The position numbers were made by a program, and so were the translations under genes. This document shows positions 12,535-23,574 of a DNA stretch of 64,000 nucleotides, in pieces (position 1 is the first letter of the stretch; every line of letters starts with the position of its first letter). The stretch is from Chlamydoabsidia padenii (taxonomy: Eukaryota > Mucoromycota > Mucoromycetes > Mucorales > Cunninghamellaceae): NCBI GenBank assembly GCA_025330725.1, contig JAIWND010000019.1, forward strand, positions 372,001 to 436,000, read 5' to 3'. The notes under the pieces were generated by a model. That model was not told the DNA's origin. It made no database searches and worked only from the letters and a program-made list of their open reading frames with translations.

Positions 12535-14397
12535 ATGCGTGCCCTTACTATGGCGACAACACGATCCCGACATATCACGCACCTTCCTGCTTCTTCACGA
12601 CCCTTCTTCTCAGCTGTATTGAACAAGACCAACAATAAAGAAGCCCAAACTATATCTTATGGTCAACCCACTCCCATGACACACCCTGAACTAATGAAGA
12701 AAGGAGAAGGTAAATTGGACAACACCCTGTCAAACAGTAATATTCTAACCAACAAGTTTGGCTTTTTTTTTTTTAGTGACCCCTGGTTTACCTGCAGAAG
12801 AATTCGAACGACGACGATCCAACCTTATGAAATCTTTACCTGAAGGCAGTATAGTGGTCAGTATGGGGTATTGCACTAGATATATGACCAACAATATCTT
12901 TTATCCATTCCATCAAAACACAGACTTTTGGTATTTGACAGGTTTCAATGAACCAGATGCTGCTGTCATACTAGGTAAAATAGCAACAACAACAACAAAC
13001 AAATACTCACTCATTCACTCTTACCCCTACTTTTATAGAAAAGAACGACTCGGACAAGGGGTATAAGCAGATCATGTTTGTCAATCCAAAAAATGCACAT
13101 GCTGAATTATGGGATGGTCCTAGAACAGGTACAGAAGGTGTCAAGGAACTCTTTGGGGCTGACGAGGTAAGAGAAAGAAAGAAAGAAAAGAAAAAAGACA
13201 ACTAATTGGATGTGTAAATAATATTCATTCGGGTATTGATTAGGCATACGACAATAAACGATTCAAGTCCTTCTTCAATGATGCATTAACCGCTACTCAT
13301 CTCTTTGTGGATAAACCAAATGGCATTCCCACCTTACTATCCAATGATGCTGGCAAAGAACTGATCACAACTGGTAATACAAAAAAAAAAAGTGGAATGA
13401 TCAACTCATCCACTCTATTTTCCTCCGCCCCTTTAGGATTGAAAATGAAGGCGATCAAGCCATTGTCAACCTTGGTACAAGAATTACGCCTGATTAAAAG
13501 TGACTATGAAGTGGATCTGATGAAACGATCCGGACAAATCAGTGCCAAGGCATTTGTGGAATCAATGAAATGGACCCAACCTGGACACTCGGAGGCACAG
13601 TTATGGGCGAAATTAGATTATGAATGTCGGATGCGTGGATCAAGCATGTTGGCATATGTCCCAGTGGTGGCCAGTGGTCCTAATGCTTTATCGATGCATT
13701 ATGTACGGAATGATATGGAAATGAAGGATGGTCAACTGGTGCTGGTGGATGGCGGTGGTGAATACAATGGTTATGCCAGTGATATCACACGGACTTGGCC
13801 TGTGAATGGTAAATTCACTGAACCTCAACGTGAACTGTATCAAGTGGTGCTTAATGTCAATAAATCATGTATCAAGGTAGGGTTAAATTAAAATAGGTCA
13901 ACCCCTCTGAACTCACTCACATTTGATATTTATTTACTAGTTATGTACCGAGACAAACAACATGTCCCTGAATGATATCCATAATGCATCTGTTAAATAT
14001 ATGAAGGAGGAACTTCAAAAGATTGGATTCAGTACAAGCACTTGGGTAAGTATCGGGGGGGGGAGGGGACAGGGAACCTTATATTTAATGTCTTGTTTTT
14101 TTCTTTTGTTAGGAATTGGAACGAACACTTTATCCTCATCATGTCGGTCATTATTTAGGATTGGATGTGCATGATATATATGATATTACTCGGTCCAAGA
14201 AACTACGTAAAAACATGGTGGTGACCATCGAACCTGGATTGTATGTACCTTTTGATGATCGATTCCCTAAAAAGTATCAAGGTATTGGGATCCGAATTGA
14301 AGACAATGTTGTGGTGGGTACTTCTGATCCTTACGTCTTAACCTCGAACACGCCTAAAGAAATCATAGATATAGAATTCTGTTGTAATAACAATTGA
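12535..14397 (+). CDS. ICP55: Mitochondrial intermediate-cleaving Xaa-Pro aminopeptidase (Icp55/XPNPEP3-like)
   Basis: The N-terminus from ATG 12535 is Arg/Ser/Thr-rich and lacks acidic residues, as expected for a mitochondrial presequence. The AMP_N domain follows (EFERRRSNLMKSLPEGS, FHQNTDFWYLTGF). The pita-bread metallopeptidase domain then shows all five metal ligands in context: Asp in LVDGGGEY and in ASDITRTWP, His in VGHYLGLDVHD, Glu in TIEPGLY and Glu in GIRIEDNV. Icp55 trims one residue from imported matrix proteins after MPP cleavage. The ATG at 12418, with its own GTAAGAG donor, leads into the wrong frame, so 12535 was preferred. At least seven exons are present. The gene converges on the aldehyde dehydrogenase. 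Confidence 0.93.
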
Positions 14398-14704
14398 TCT
14401 TTCCCCCTCCCCTATGTTATAGTATTTTGTTTTGTTGACTTGTATATAATCATAATAAACTTTATTTAACTTTAATGCCTTGGTTTACAAATGTCTTTTT
14501 TAGATGAATGTGGTCGGGATTCAAAATCTGCATGAATACATTTGTTTACCCCGCCTACTACATTATGATCCATCCCCCTCCCACTCCTTCAAAACCAGCA
14601 CAATATTATCCAACAATTACTAATCAAATATAAAAGTGGGCACACAATGCAAAGCATTACATCGTCCTGAATGTTTATTAAAAGACAACAAATAACTATA
14701 TAAA
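14398..14704. other. Convergent intergenic region between Icp55 and aldehyde dehydrogenase genes
   Basis: This is a shared 3' region. AATAAA sits near 14453 for the plus-strand gene. A GTCGGGATTCAAAATC stretch near 14514 resembles the promoter motif seen elsewhere in the window, but it lies in a 3' context. No ORF is supported. Confidence 0.5.
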
Positions 14705-16645
14705 CTAAGATTGCACCAGTTTCATATGGAAGGACTTGGGTCTACAAGAATATCAAAAAGTCAGTAATCCACCGAAAATCCTTTTCATTATGTTTTTACC
14801 TGACAAATTGCATAAATCCCTGTTTGCTCATGGAGAATCCAAGTCCACTTTCTTTTGCACCCACCCAAGCCAAAGCAGGATCGATATAGTCACATCGATT
14901 CATAAACCAGGTACCTGTTTCAATACGGTCACCGATTTCCATTGCCTTATCGGGGTTGGATGTCCAAATACTTGCCGTCAAACCATAGGAGGAGTCATTC
15001 ATCCATTTGATAGCTTCGTCGTCCGATTCAACACGCATGATGCCCAATACAGGTCCAAATGTCTAAATGAGGAGTAATTAGTGAATGAGTGGGTATTACA
15101 ATGTCGAGGGGTGAGGGGGTTCTTACTTCATCCTTCATCACAGTCATCGAATGGTTTACGTTGGTAAGGATTTGAGGAGCAACGAATGCCGTTCCAGGCT
15201 ATACAAAAAAAAAAAAAGTGCTTAGTATATCCAGATTCTATTTTTACTATTCAAGGGGTTCCTTACTTTGTCTTCGGGGAAGTACTTGTTGGTGTCAATC
15301 ATCAATTTGGCCCCCTTGTTAACTATACATGTCACAAAACATAAACAGTTGTAAAGAGGGGTGATATATGAAAGGAGGGGTTTGCTTGTTATCTTTCTTT
15401 ACCTGCATCCTCCAATTGAGATCGGACATTTTCGGCAAATCGAATGTTTGCCATAGGACCAAGGGTAACATTTTCGTCATTGGGATCACCTAAAACATAT
15501 TTCTAAAAATTATAAGGTTAGAGATAGGTATACTAGATTGAGTTGTTGGAATGAAGGGGGGGGGATTACCTGAGTGAGAGCCACTGCCTTTTCCACAAAA
15601 GCATCATAGACATCAGCGTGGACATAACAGCGTTCAATAGAACAACAACATTGACCAGAATTAAAGAAGGCTCCATCCACAATATTCTCCACAGCATAAT
15701 CAATGTTTGAATCGGGCAAAACATAGGCAGGATCTTTTCCACCCAATTCCATTGCCGAGCCTAATCATTTAGAGGAGTTCAAAGTGTTAATCCTACCTCT
15801 TTTTTTTTTTTTTTTTTTTGTTTCCCTTGTATGTTGTTGTTGTTGTTGTTTTGTTTTGTTTTGTTTTTACCTATCAATCGTTGACTATCACCAATAGATT
15901 GTCGAATTTTCTTTCCTACAGCCACGCTACCAGTAAAGTTGACAAATTGAATACCAGGATGTTGAACCAAAGTATTAGCACCTTGATCATCAACATGGAC
16001 CACCTGGACAACATCCTTTGGCACACCAGCTTCATGAAGAGTATTGACAAAGATATCCGCACATTTTGGTGTTTGAGGTGATTGTTTCAGAAGAACACAG
16101 TTACCTGCCAGTAGAGCAGGAATAAGGTTGTTGACTAGAAAGAAAAGATAAAGTTAGTGTCTTGTCCCATCACACGCCATGTAAGAAGGTTCATACCCCG
16201 TCAACCCCCTCCCTTGTTTCTTACCAATAGTCATAAAAGGGTAATTCCAAGCAGCAATGATAAAGACAGTACCAAGAGGTTCCTTGCGTAAAAACCGTTT
16301 GACTTTGGGTTGGTCTTCAATGACTTCATCCTTGAGACTTTCTTGAGCAACGGAGATCATGTAACGTGCGCGTTCGAGTACACCATTCACTTCACCACCA
16401 CCATATCGTTTAGGACGGCCCATTTGAGAAGCAATGCTTTCGGCTACTTGATCTTTTTTATCTGCAAAGAGTTCACAGAATCGGTTCATCAACTGGATAC
16501 GTTTAGCCACACCTTCTTTTCGCCAAGTAGGGAAGGAGTCATTAGCTTTGGCAACGCGGTCATTGATCTCTTGAGGAGTGAGGCAAGGGATTTCAAAGAG
16601 TACCTTTTGAGTAGTAGGAGACACCACAGATATAACGCTAGACAT
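14705..16645 (-). CDS. NAD(P)-dependent aldehyde dehydrogenase
   Basis: The start is ATG 16645 (MSSVISVVSPTTQKVLF); the last exon encodes RPKSFHMKLVQS and stops at 14705. Landmarks of the ALDH fold are AAWNYPF, FTGSVAVGKKI (the NAD-binding turn), MELGGKDPAYVL with the general-base Glu, FNSGQCCCSIER with the catalytic Cys, FGPVLGIMRV, and a terminal GLGFSMSKQGFMQF. The protein is close to 460 residues, the usual size. There is no organelle-targeting sequence, so it is probably cytosolic. The triple Cys around the nucleophile resembles several broad-specificity ALDH subfamilies; the substrate cannot be assigned. About nine exons are present. Confidence 0.94.
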
Positions 16646-16963
16646 GTTGAATGGGATTGGGAAGATAAATTTTAGAGAAAGAAAAAAAAAAAGTGAAAGG
16701 AAAAGGGGGGAAGGCCGCTTGGAAAGAAAAAGCTTGGGAAATAGTGTCGAATTAGTTTCATTCCCCGCTCCGGATAGCATGATTTGCCATTCTGCACTTC
16801 TGATTGGACAAAAAGCCAATCAGTCTGGATTTAAAATCAACAAATGATCCTTGACCTGGAATCCGCTAGTCGCTTTTTTCTTTTTTTTTTCCAGGTAAAT
16901 TCTTTTCTCTTTTACTTTTTCCCTTCCCCCCCATTGTCACCTGGTGCATCCAACAATACATAA

Positions 16964-18079
16964 ATGTCTGTAACTGAATTCTTTTTACGGAAGAGGGCCA
17001 TTATCATCTTACTTGGTGTCTTCCTTCTCATCTCACTCTTATCCCTCAGCTCTCGAGTTTATCCTGGACCATCTGAACACCGATTCACCAACGAACTCGA
17101 TAATAATACTGGATCTGATACAACAGCTAGCGGTATTGGTATGACAGAACCCAGCCCTTCTATTAATGAACAAGCCTCTCCTGTTACACCTTCTCCTGTC
17201 GATGACGAACCTGAAGCTGAAGATCGTATACAAGTGGAAACGAAGCCTACGCAAGAAGAAGAGTTTGTTGCCAAGGTGTTTGATGCCCCCTCTCAAGCTA
17301 TACAAGACTTTGTCAACAAGAATATAATGACCCATCGCAAAGAGCGTATACTACTGACAGCGGTGGCTAATGGTGGCATGGCAGATTATACTCTAAACTG
17401 GATCGCCTCGTTGAAACGAACAAAGCTGGACGATTACTTTTTGGTGTTTGCGATTGATAAACCACTGGTGGACGTACTGACGGAAAAAGGCTATGGGGAT
17501 CATGTAGTACAAATACCTGAAGACTGGTTTCATCAAAAACTCGATGGTGGAATGGCGAAATGGTTGGACAAGCATTATACACCTATCACTCACTCAAAAT
17601 CATTGGTGGTAGAACGACTATTATATATGGGAATCACTGTGTGGTTTAGTGATGTGGATATCGTGTTTACATCAGACTCGATTTACAGCTACTTGCTCAT
17701 GAAACTGGATTCTCGCAAATCGACAGAAATGCTCTTTACTCAAGAAACGGAACAAAAGATTCTCAACTCTGGATTCTATATCATGCGTCCTACTATCACC
17801 AGCAAACGTATTTTGGCCGACTCGATCAAGATTCAAGATCTCGAACCTGTGGTGACTCAACAACGAGCCATGAATAGGATTATTGATGATATGGATTTGA
17901 ATTACCAACAAAGTAAGGTGGCATTATTAGATTTGGCCTTGTTTCCTCATGGAAGAATGTATTTTGAACGGGAAATACCTACAAAGTATGGAATGGAGCC
18001 CATGATGGTGCATGCTAATTATCGTATTGGTGATGAAAAGAAAAAATCTCTACAAAAGGCGGGTCTTTGGTACATCTAG
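16964..18079 (+). CDS. Type II membrane glycosyltransferase with DxD motif (GT77 / Nucleotid_trans-like)
   Basis: A single exon of 371 codons. Residues 10-32 (KRAIIILLGVFLLISLLSLS) form an N-terminal signal anchor, followed by a low-complexity acidic stem of about 80 residues and then a globular catalytic domain. In that domain FSDVDIVF carries the metal-binding Asp-x-Asp, preceded by MADYTLNWIASLKRTKLDDYF, which is the pattern of nucleotide-diphospho-sugar transferases of the DUF/Nucleotid_trans group. It probably acts in the Golgi lumen on cell-wall or secreted glycans; donor and acceptor are unknown. Intronless, unlike most of its neighbours. A TGGATTTAAAATC promoter-motif variant lies near 16828. 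Confidence 0.85.
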   Translation: MSVTEFFLRKRAIIILLGVFLLISLLSLSSRVYPGPSEHRFTNELDNNTGSDTTASGIGMTEPSPSINEQASPVTPSPVDDEPEAEDRIQVETKPTQEEEFVAKVFDAPSQAIQDFVNKNIMTHRKERILLTAVANGGMADYTLNWIASLKRTKLDDYFLVFAIDKPLVDVLTEKGYGDHVVQIPEDWFHQKLDGGMAKWLDKHYTPITHSKSLVVERLLYMGITVWFSDVDIVFTSDSIYSYLLMKLDSRKSTEMLFTQETEQKILNSGFYIMRPTITSKRILADSIKIQDLEPVVTQQRAMNRIIDDMDLNYQQSKVALLDLALFPHGRMYFEREIPTKYGMEPMMVHANYRIGDEKKKSLQKAGLWYI

Positions 18080-18960
18080 TTTTACCCCTTCCTCCCTACC
18101 CCTTCCCCTTTAACTCCCCCCCCTCTTTTATTTAGTGCAACCATCATTTTATTATATATACTTATCATATCATTTAGTTTAGGAAATTGTAGATCAAAAA
18201 ATAAATAAATAAAACCCCTTTTTATTGGTCTTCAACATTGTCTATCATATCCTAAAAGGACTCTTTCTTTGTTTTACTGCTTAATGTTGTTTGATGGTCC
18301 ATCATCGTTACTGCCAATCTTGCATTCAATAAAAAGACACACATTTTTTAACTGATTATAGTAAAACCAGCCAGTCAAGATAATTGTCTCCAATGAAGTG
18401 TTTTATTATAAAGATGTATAATATAATGTAAAACTAGTCAACTAATAAAAGAGAGAGACAAAAGGCGTATCTCTATCCACCATCGTTCTATTATCTAGTC
18501 ACCCAAGTAATTTATCGAGGATACTGTCTTGTATATCCACTTGAATGCTGATGGTAAGATACTGTCGAGTTGTGTCCATTTGTGTCCACCAAACAAGATA
18601 GTCGAAGGCGAATCTACTGTCATTCCATGGTCGAGTTACTAGTTCGTTGATTGTTGCACAACTTGTCATGTCGAGAAGGAGGAGGAGGGGGCTGATCAGC
18701 GTATACAGGTTTCCATAAAGTGAGATGTATCTGGTAATTCAAAAGAGAGTCAGCAACTATACATAGTCAGAGTAATTCCTACATCTTTTCAACCAATGGT
18801 GAAGTTGGAGATCGCCGTCTTCGTCACTATAAACCTTGAAAGCAGAGTAAGTATTGGGTATCCGTTTTCATTTTTTTATTATTATTATTATTATCATGTA
18901 CATACTGTTCCAAACAAATACCAGTATCAGGAGGTATTTGGTATTGCTCCTGCTGATCAA
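18080..18960. other. Gene-poor region with weak minus-strand coding-like traces
   Basis: Polyadenylation-type AATAAA sites follow the glycosyltransferase gene near 18202. Between about 18480 and 18850 the minus strand has short open stretches (for example TLWKPVYADQPPPPPSRH and FKVYSDEDGDLQLHHWLK) with splice-like borders, but no intact gene can be built. This may be the rest of the decayed duplicate described just to the right. Confidence 0.35.
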
Positions 18961-19175
18961 AGTTGTTGTATTGCTTTTTTGAATGGTTGGTGGTCATTTA
19001 CGTACATTCTGGGACAAGATTATTGGCGCCTAGATATCGGTTCGATTAGAGAGCACTGTTTTATGGACTTGACAAAGATACAAGACCAGGATTTATAGCA
19101 ATATCTGCAGAATCAATTAAAGGACAAGTAGAATTAGCAAAGAAGAGAGAGGAAACAACAAAACAGAAAAATGAG

Positions 19176-19216
<41 letters not shown>

Positions 19217-19235
19217 TTTTCAAATTCCGATGACA
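18960..19235 (-). pseudogene. Decayed duplicate of the promoter and 5' coding end of the CHK2-type kinase gene
   Basis: Read on the minus strand this stretch aligns by eye with the start of the kinase gene (about 26200-26500): a CGG-ATTTGAAAATAC block, a poly-T run, a CATTTTTCT-GTT leader, an ACAGTGCTC block and the nearly identical CAGAATGTACGTAAATG. The kinase start codon ATATGG is ATATTG here, and in-frame stops follow, so the copy cannot make the protein. It lies 7 kb from the parent, in the same orientation, with Chs7 in between. Confidence 0.7.
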
Positions 19236-19251
19236 CAACATAAGAGAGCCA

Positions 19252-19574
19252 CTACTGTTGGAAATGGGAGGCAGATACGATCTTGAAGGCATTTCTTTTC
19301 TGTTGATCCAGGTACTGCCAACCATTTAGGCAGGTAGTAGTAGCCATCATCGCCGTCAGTCTGATCATATTTAACAAAAAAGGGGGAGAAGTCAAAACGG
19401 GTTTTCAATATTGAATTACCGCATATTTATATGGGCTGTTGCCCTCATCAACTGATAATTCAGGCCCTACCTGCCATATACATGACAGTAACCAGTGGGT
19501 CTGACACCTTGAGCATGCATCTGACCGGATAGTAAAGTGATCAAACCTCCCAAAATGAGCCTAGTTCTTACCAT
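19252..19574 (-). CDS. Possible small secreted protein (70 aa), unknown function
   Basis: Two exons, 19471-19574 and 19252-19360, join in frame through a GT..CAG intron of 110 bases. The product starts MVRTRLILGGLITLLSG, a good signal-peptide pattern (basic start, hydrophobic core), probably cut near HAQ, and then has two cysteines (GYCHVYG and TTCLNGW) and a basic tail. I recognise no family. It lies next to the decayed kinase-gene duplicate and could itself be a relic; the call rests on splice fit and the signal-like N-terminus only. Confidence 0.35.
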
Positions 19575-19986
19575 TGTCTTTTTTCCAGTTCTTCCCTTTT
19601 TCAACATGAGATGGACTAAAAAAGATATGTACCACAAGCGATGTTTGGGATCCATTCTGATCGGAGTTGATTTTCGTCAGTACATACATACCTATTGATC
19701 AAGATGGAAAGAGTAGGAAACATGACTACAGCCCAAAGTAATAGGGCTCAGTTAGAATTCTTGAAAAAGTTGACCTTGTAATGCCTGTCCTTGCAGTGTA
19801 CAATGGGATACGGGTGGTGTCGGTTACTTGGGGAAGCTTTCCCATTGGCCAGTTTAATTTGACTTTATAACGCCGCCTGTACCTATTTTTAAATTTTGTT
19901 GTTGTTGTTTTGGTTTCTTTCTATTTCAGACCTCTTCTTTCCCTCTTCTTTTTTTTTTTTTTTTTTCCACCTCACATACTTTATAT

Positions 19987-21265
19987 ATGGTGGACATTAC
20001 ATACGAATTCGGGGCCTTTAGCTTTGACGGGATATGCCGAACGGTAGCACTCAGCTTATGTCCACTCATTGGTCAATATGATGGTATTGAACCTGTTTGT
20101 TACTCTCGTAACGTGGATCTAGGTGGTAATCTTATCTTCCAACCAGGTAAAATACAAGAACAAGGGTTTTTTTTTCGGGATCCAAGCGAATGGGTGTCTA
20201 ACTAACTTTTGTTTATCTTTATAGCCACTCTTATCATTGATATTGTGGCCATCATTATGACAGCCATTATGATCTATCATATTCGCTCGAAATATACAGC
20301 AGTGGGACGTAAAGAAATTGTCATGTTTTTTTACCTATACATGCTCTGTACTTTTATGGAAATGCTTCTCGTCACTGGTATTATTCCCATCTCTTCCCCT
20401 GTATATCCCGTAAGTGTTAACAAAAAAAAATCGATGGAACTGATGTTGACCAACCACTTTTCTTTTTATATAGTGGTTTGCTGCTATCCATATGGGGCTT
20501 ATTAGTGCGACTTTTTGGTGTTTGCTATTGAATGGCTTTGTTGGCTTCCAATTTGCAGAAGATGGTACACCTTTATCACTTTGGGTAAGTTAAAGGGGGT
20601 GGTGGAAGAATCGATAGAATGGATTATACTAATAATCATTATATTATTATTATTATTCTACTTAGTCTATACGTATTAGCTCCTTCATCTTCTTCATTGT
20701 GGTTGGTGCCATCTCGATATGTACCTTTAAGAACTTATCACCCTTCTCTTACTCTTCCCCTGGCGCCCTATGGGTCTTCTTCTTTATCATTAACGGTGTT
20801 TGCTTCATCGTCTATGTGATTTCCCAAATCATTCTCGTCGTCAATACATTGGATGATCGATGGCCTTTGGGTGATATCTTATTTGGTACCGCCTTCTTTG
20901 TGATTGGTTTCCTTCTCATGTTTATCTTCTCGGTGGTGATTTGTGATCAAGTGAAACATTATGTCGACGGACTCTTCTTTGGTGCGATCTGCACTCTTTT
21001 GGCCGTGATGATGGTGTATAAGTATTGGGATTCTATCACCAAGGAAGATTTGGAATTCTCGGTTGGGTCGAAACAAAACGTATGGGAAGTCAAGGAATTG
21101 ATTAATGATGATGAATTGTCCCATCAGTCATCTTATCACAGTCAAACCGCATTGACTCAACATCCTGGCGCCACCACTACCACCACTCCTCCTCCTCTTC
21201 CTTCTTCCACAACTCCTCAACCTTATGGACAACAATACCAACAAGTGGAACATCATCCTTTTTAA
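19987..21265 (+). CDS. CHS7: Chitin synthase export chaperone Chs7
   Basis: Exons are 19987-20146, 20225-20409, 20474-20584 and 20666-21265. The N-terminus ([21 protein letters not shown]) with conserved cysteines, followed by seven hydrophobic segments, matches the Chs7 family. These ER membrane proteins let chitin synthase (Chs3 class) leave the ER. Typical stretches are [62 protein letters not shown] and [16 protein letters not shown]. The C-terminal tail (about 70 residues) is Pro/Thr/Gln-rich and cytosolic. The poly-T run just before the start lies in the leader. Fungus-specific family. Confidence 0.95.
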
Positions 21266-21961
21266 AAATATAGTCACATTACATCTTACCATTGTTATTT
21301 AGTCACCATTGTCATTGTTTATTACTTACTACTCCATCCACCTCCGTGTACAATCACTACATATTTATTAGATCTTCCTTTTTATCCACTTGAATAAACT
21401 TACATACAATCATTCAAATCATTCAAATCACTGACTATCTGGGGGGGATGGGTTTGGTATATCTTTTTTTTTTCTTTTTGTATTGTCAACTCCTTCTGGA
21501 TTGATCATTGCGTACAATAAATAGATGGGCAATCACACATCTTCTGTTATGAAATGGTATCTACGCCACATGTTGATCAACTTGGTAGGCTGAGCAGATG
21601 TTGTGGTACATCACAAGTCATCCGAGGCAAGGAAACAATATGGCACCCCAATCATATAACTACAAAATCGATTTCTATATAAAAGTAGGTGTCCGTAGAT
21701 CCACCCATTAATTCTTGATACAGTCATTTCAGAAAGTCGCTGATTTTGAGTTCAATAATGATGTCGATTGATCCAAAAATAAAGTCTTGCTCACGTGCCA
21801 CGAACTTCGTTTATTTTTAATTGTCGCTAGTAATTATCCAATAAGAATTAGCAAATAGAAGACATGAGCAAAAAACAATCACTGTCACAATTCGGTCCAA
21901 ACATGGCTGAATCGTCTCTTTCGTGCAATAACAAAAGCGCCATCGTTTTGTTAAAAAAGCA
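21266..21961. other. Intergenic region downstream of CHS7
   Basis: Contains the CHS7 3' region with AATAAA near 21394, a direct repeat ATCATTCAA(AT) near 21408-21430, and a CACGTG core near 21792. No supported gene. Confidence 0.45.
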
Positions 21962-22600
21962 ATGTCTGGTATCCCTGTCTTGCAGCGACGGGGCAATTAT
22001 GAAGATTTACCAACCGACATTTTTCCACCCTCCTTATTGACAACAGCGCGCACTGAAATACTGGCCAAGTACAAGCGCAACACATTCCAACCGCACGTTA
22101 GATCAGCAGTTCAATCGATTATTCAGCAGTTTGTGGATGAAAACATTACGGAAACACGAGCCAAAATCGAGCTTCTCTCACTTTGCGAGTCAGTTGGGCG
22201 TAGAATTCAGGCCAACTTGGGTGAAAAGATTTTGGATTTTTTTTTTTTTTTTAAAGGCGAAGTGCGGGCGATACAGGCCAGTTGGGCAGGAGAAAGTTGG
22301 GCAGATAGTTGGCCTGAATTCCACGGCCAGTTGGGCAGAAAAAAAGTTGGGCGAAAAGTTGGCCTGAATTCCACGGCCAGTTGGGCAGATAGTTGGCCTG
22401 AACTCTACGATCAAGTTACAGCCAACTCGGTCACGTTTTTTACGATGCAATTGGAATCTCCATTCTTATACAATGTCACAGAATTGGTTCGGTTGCGCAT
22501 TCCAACGAAGAAATGTGATCTCCTGGATTTGATGGGACATGTGGACAACTTGCTTTTTGTCGCGTCATTGTACCGAGACCATTGCGCGAAAATGATCTGA
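21962..22600 (+). CDS. Unrecognised ORF interrupted by a small inverted-repeat element
   Basis: The ORF starts MSGIPVLQRRGNYEDLPTD and reads 212 codons. The first 79 residues and the last 60 (VTANSVTFFTMQLESP, VTELVRLRIPTKKCDLLDL) have ordinary protein-like composition. Residues about 80-149 are encoded by a repeat-rich, poly-T-containing insert bounded by inverted repeats (separate entry). The insert happens to keep the frame open. Host-gene function is unknown, and whether this is a living gene, a fragment of a dispersed gene family or a relic is not clear. Without the insert, CESVG would join QVTANSV naturally. Confidence 0.4.
   Translation: MSGIPVLQRRGNYEDLPTDIFPPSLLTTARTEILAKYKRNTFQPHVRSAVQSIIQQFVDENITETRAKIELLSLCESVGRRIQANLGEKILDFFFFFKGEVRAIQASWAGESWADSWPEFHGQLGRKKVGRKVGLNSTASWADSWPELYDQVTANSVTFFTMQLESPFLYNVTELVRLRIPTKKCDLLDLMGHVDNLLFVASLYRDHCAKMI
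22199..22409. mobile_element. MITE-like element with inverted ends and internal tandem units
   Basis: The left end CGTAGAATTCAGGCCAACTT (22199-22218) and the right end AGTTGGCCTGAACTCTACG (22391-22409) are inverted copies with about one mismatch. Inside are tandem units built on AGTTGGGCAGA and GTTGGCCTGAATTCCACGGCC (22280-22294, 22295-22328, 22329-22378, 22379-22409) and a T15 run. The size (211 bases), the lack of coding capacity and the inverted ends suggest a non-autonomous DNA transposon. No clear target-site duplication is seen. Confidence 0.6.
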
Positions 22601-23574
22601 CGCCTTGGCGCTGTGATACACTGTCGAGCGCGTATTTGGACGTGATCAAAAACAAATTGGCACCAGGAAAACGAACCTGTAACTTGACTCTTGAATGTTG
22701 GCCGTATACCCACCCAATCAATCTTTGTATTTTGTCACGTGGTGTAGTTAGATGAAATTTTGGATCCATACTCTTTCGCGCCTTTTTCTCCTCTTCTGTC
22801 ACGACGATATATACTTTTAACAACACACACACATTCCTCTTTCTTCGGTACAGCTTCCATTACGTTTTGGTATCCAACACTCTCCTCCTTCCTTAGTTAT
22901 AGACGAATTAGATATTTTACATTTTTTACACCCCGACCGACCTGATTTATAATTTGACAGGCGGCGGATCTTAATAAAAACAAGCTCTTTTATTTTTATC
23001 TTTTTTGAGGTACGTTGGTAGGACCGCCCTCCTCAAACCCCAATCCCTACGCTTTGTTTCGGTGATCTTTTGTGTGTAAAGGTCATATCTTGGTACTATA
23101 CGACTGGTACTCTTCTCTTTTATTTGTCTTTTTCTCTCTCTCTTTGGTTCGTTAAGCGAATCTAATACCATACGTCTCAATTTTCCCTATTCCCACCGGT
23201 GATTATCCTTTGTTATCGTGTGTGTTTTACTTGCTCGCTCTTCTTTGTTGGATTTACCCATCCTTCCCATTTCCCTTATCTACGATTTCCTTTATACAGT
23301 ATTTGTTTGATATTGATATGAATACACAACAGTCTCATAAAATAAAATAAAAAACGGCTTGCTTGCGGGTTTTGCTCATGTTTTTTACTTTTTAGAATGA
23401 CTGTATGAGGACCCCATTAGCATTGATCGGAGTTATCTCGACATGTATTCAAATCCCGCACACAAAAGACAAATGGTTAAAATGATGTTTAAAAAACAGT
23501 TTTATTTGTAAAAGGCAGACATAATAAAAACAGGGTATTTATAAAATAAAAAAAAGTGATGACTGAAAAGTATA
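22601..23574. other. Region without ORFs but with transcript-like signals
   Basis: No protein gene is supported. There is a TATA-like GATATATACTTTTAA near 22805, a CT-rich stretch, a TTTGACAG-type acceptor near 22955-22962, and AATAAAATAAAATAAA near 23338. A noncoding transcript or a gene with very short exons is possible. The far right end contains the kinase-gene 3' region, and a motif TATTCAAATCCCGCA at 23446. Confidence 0.3.
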
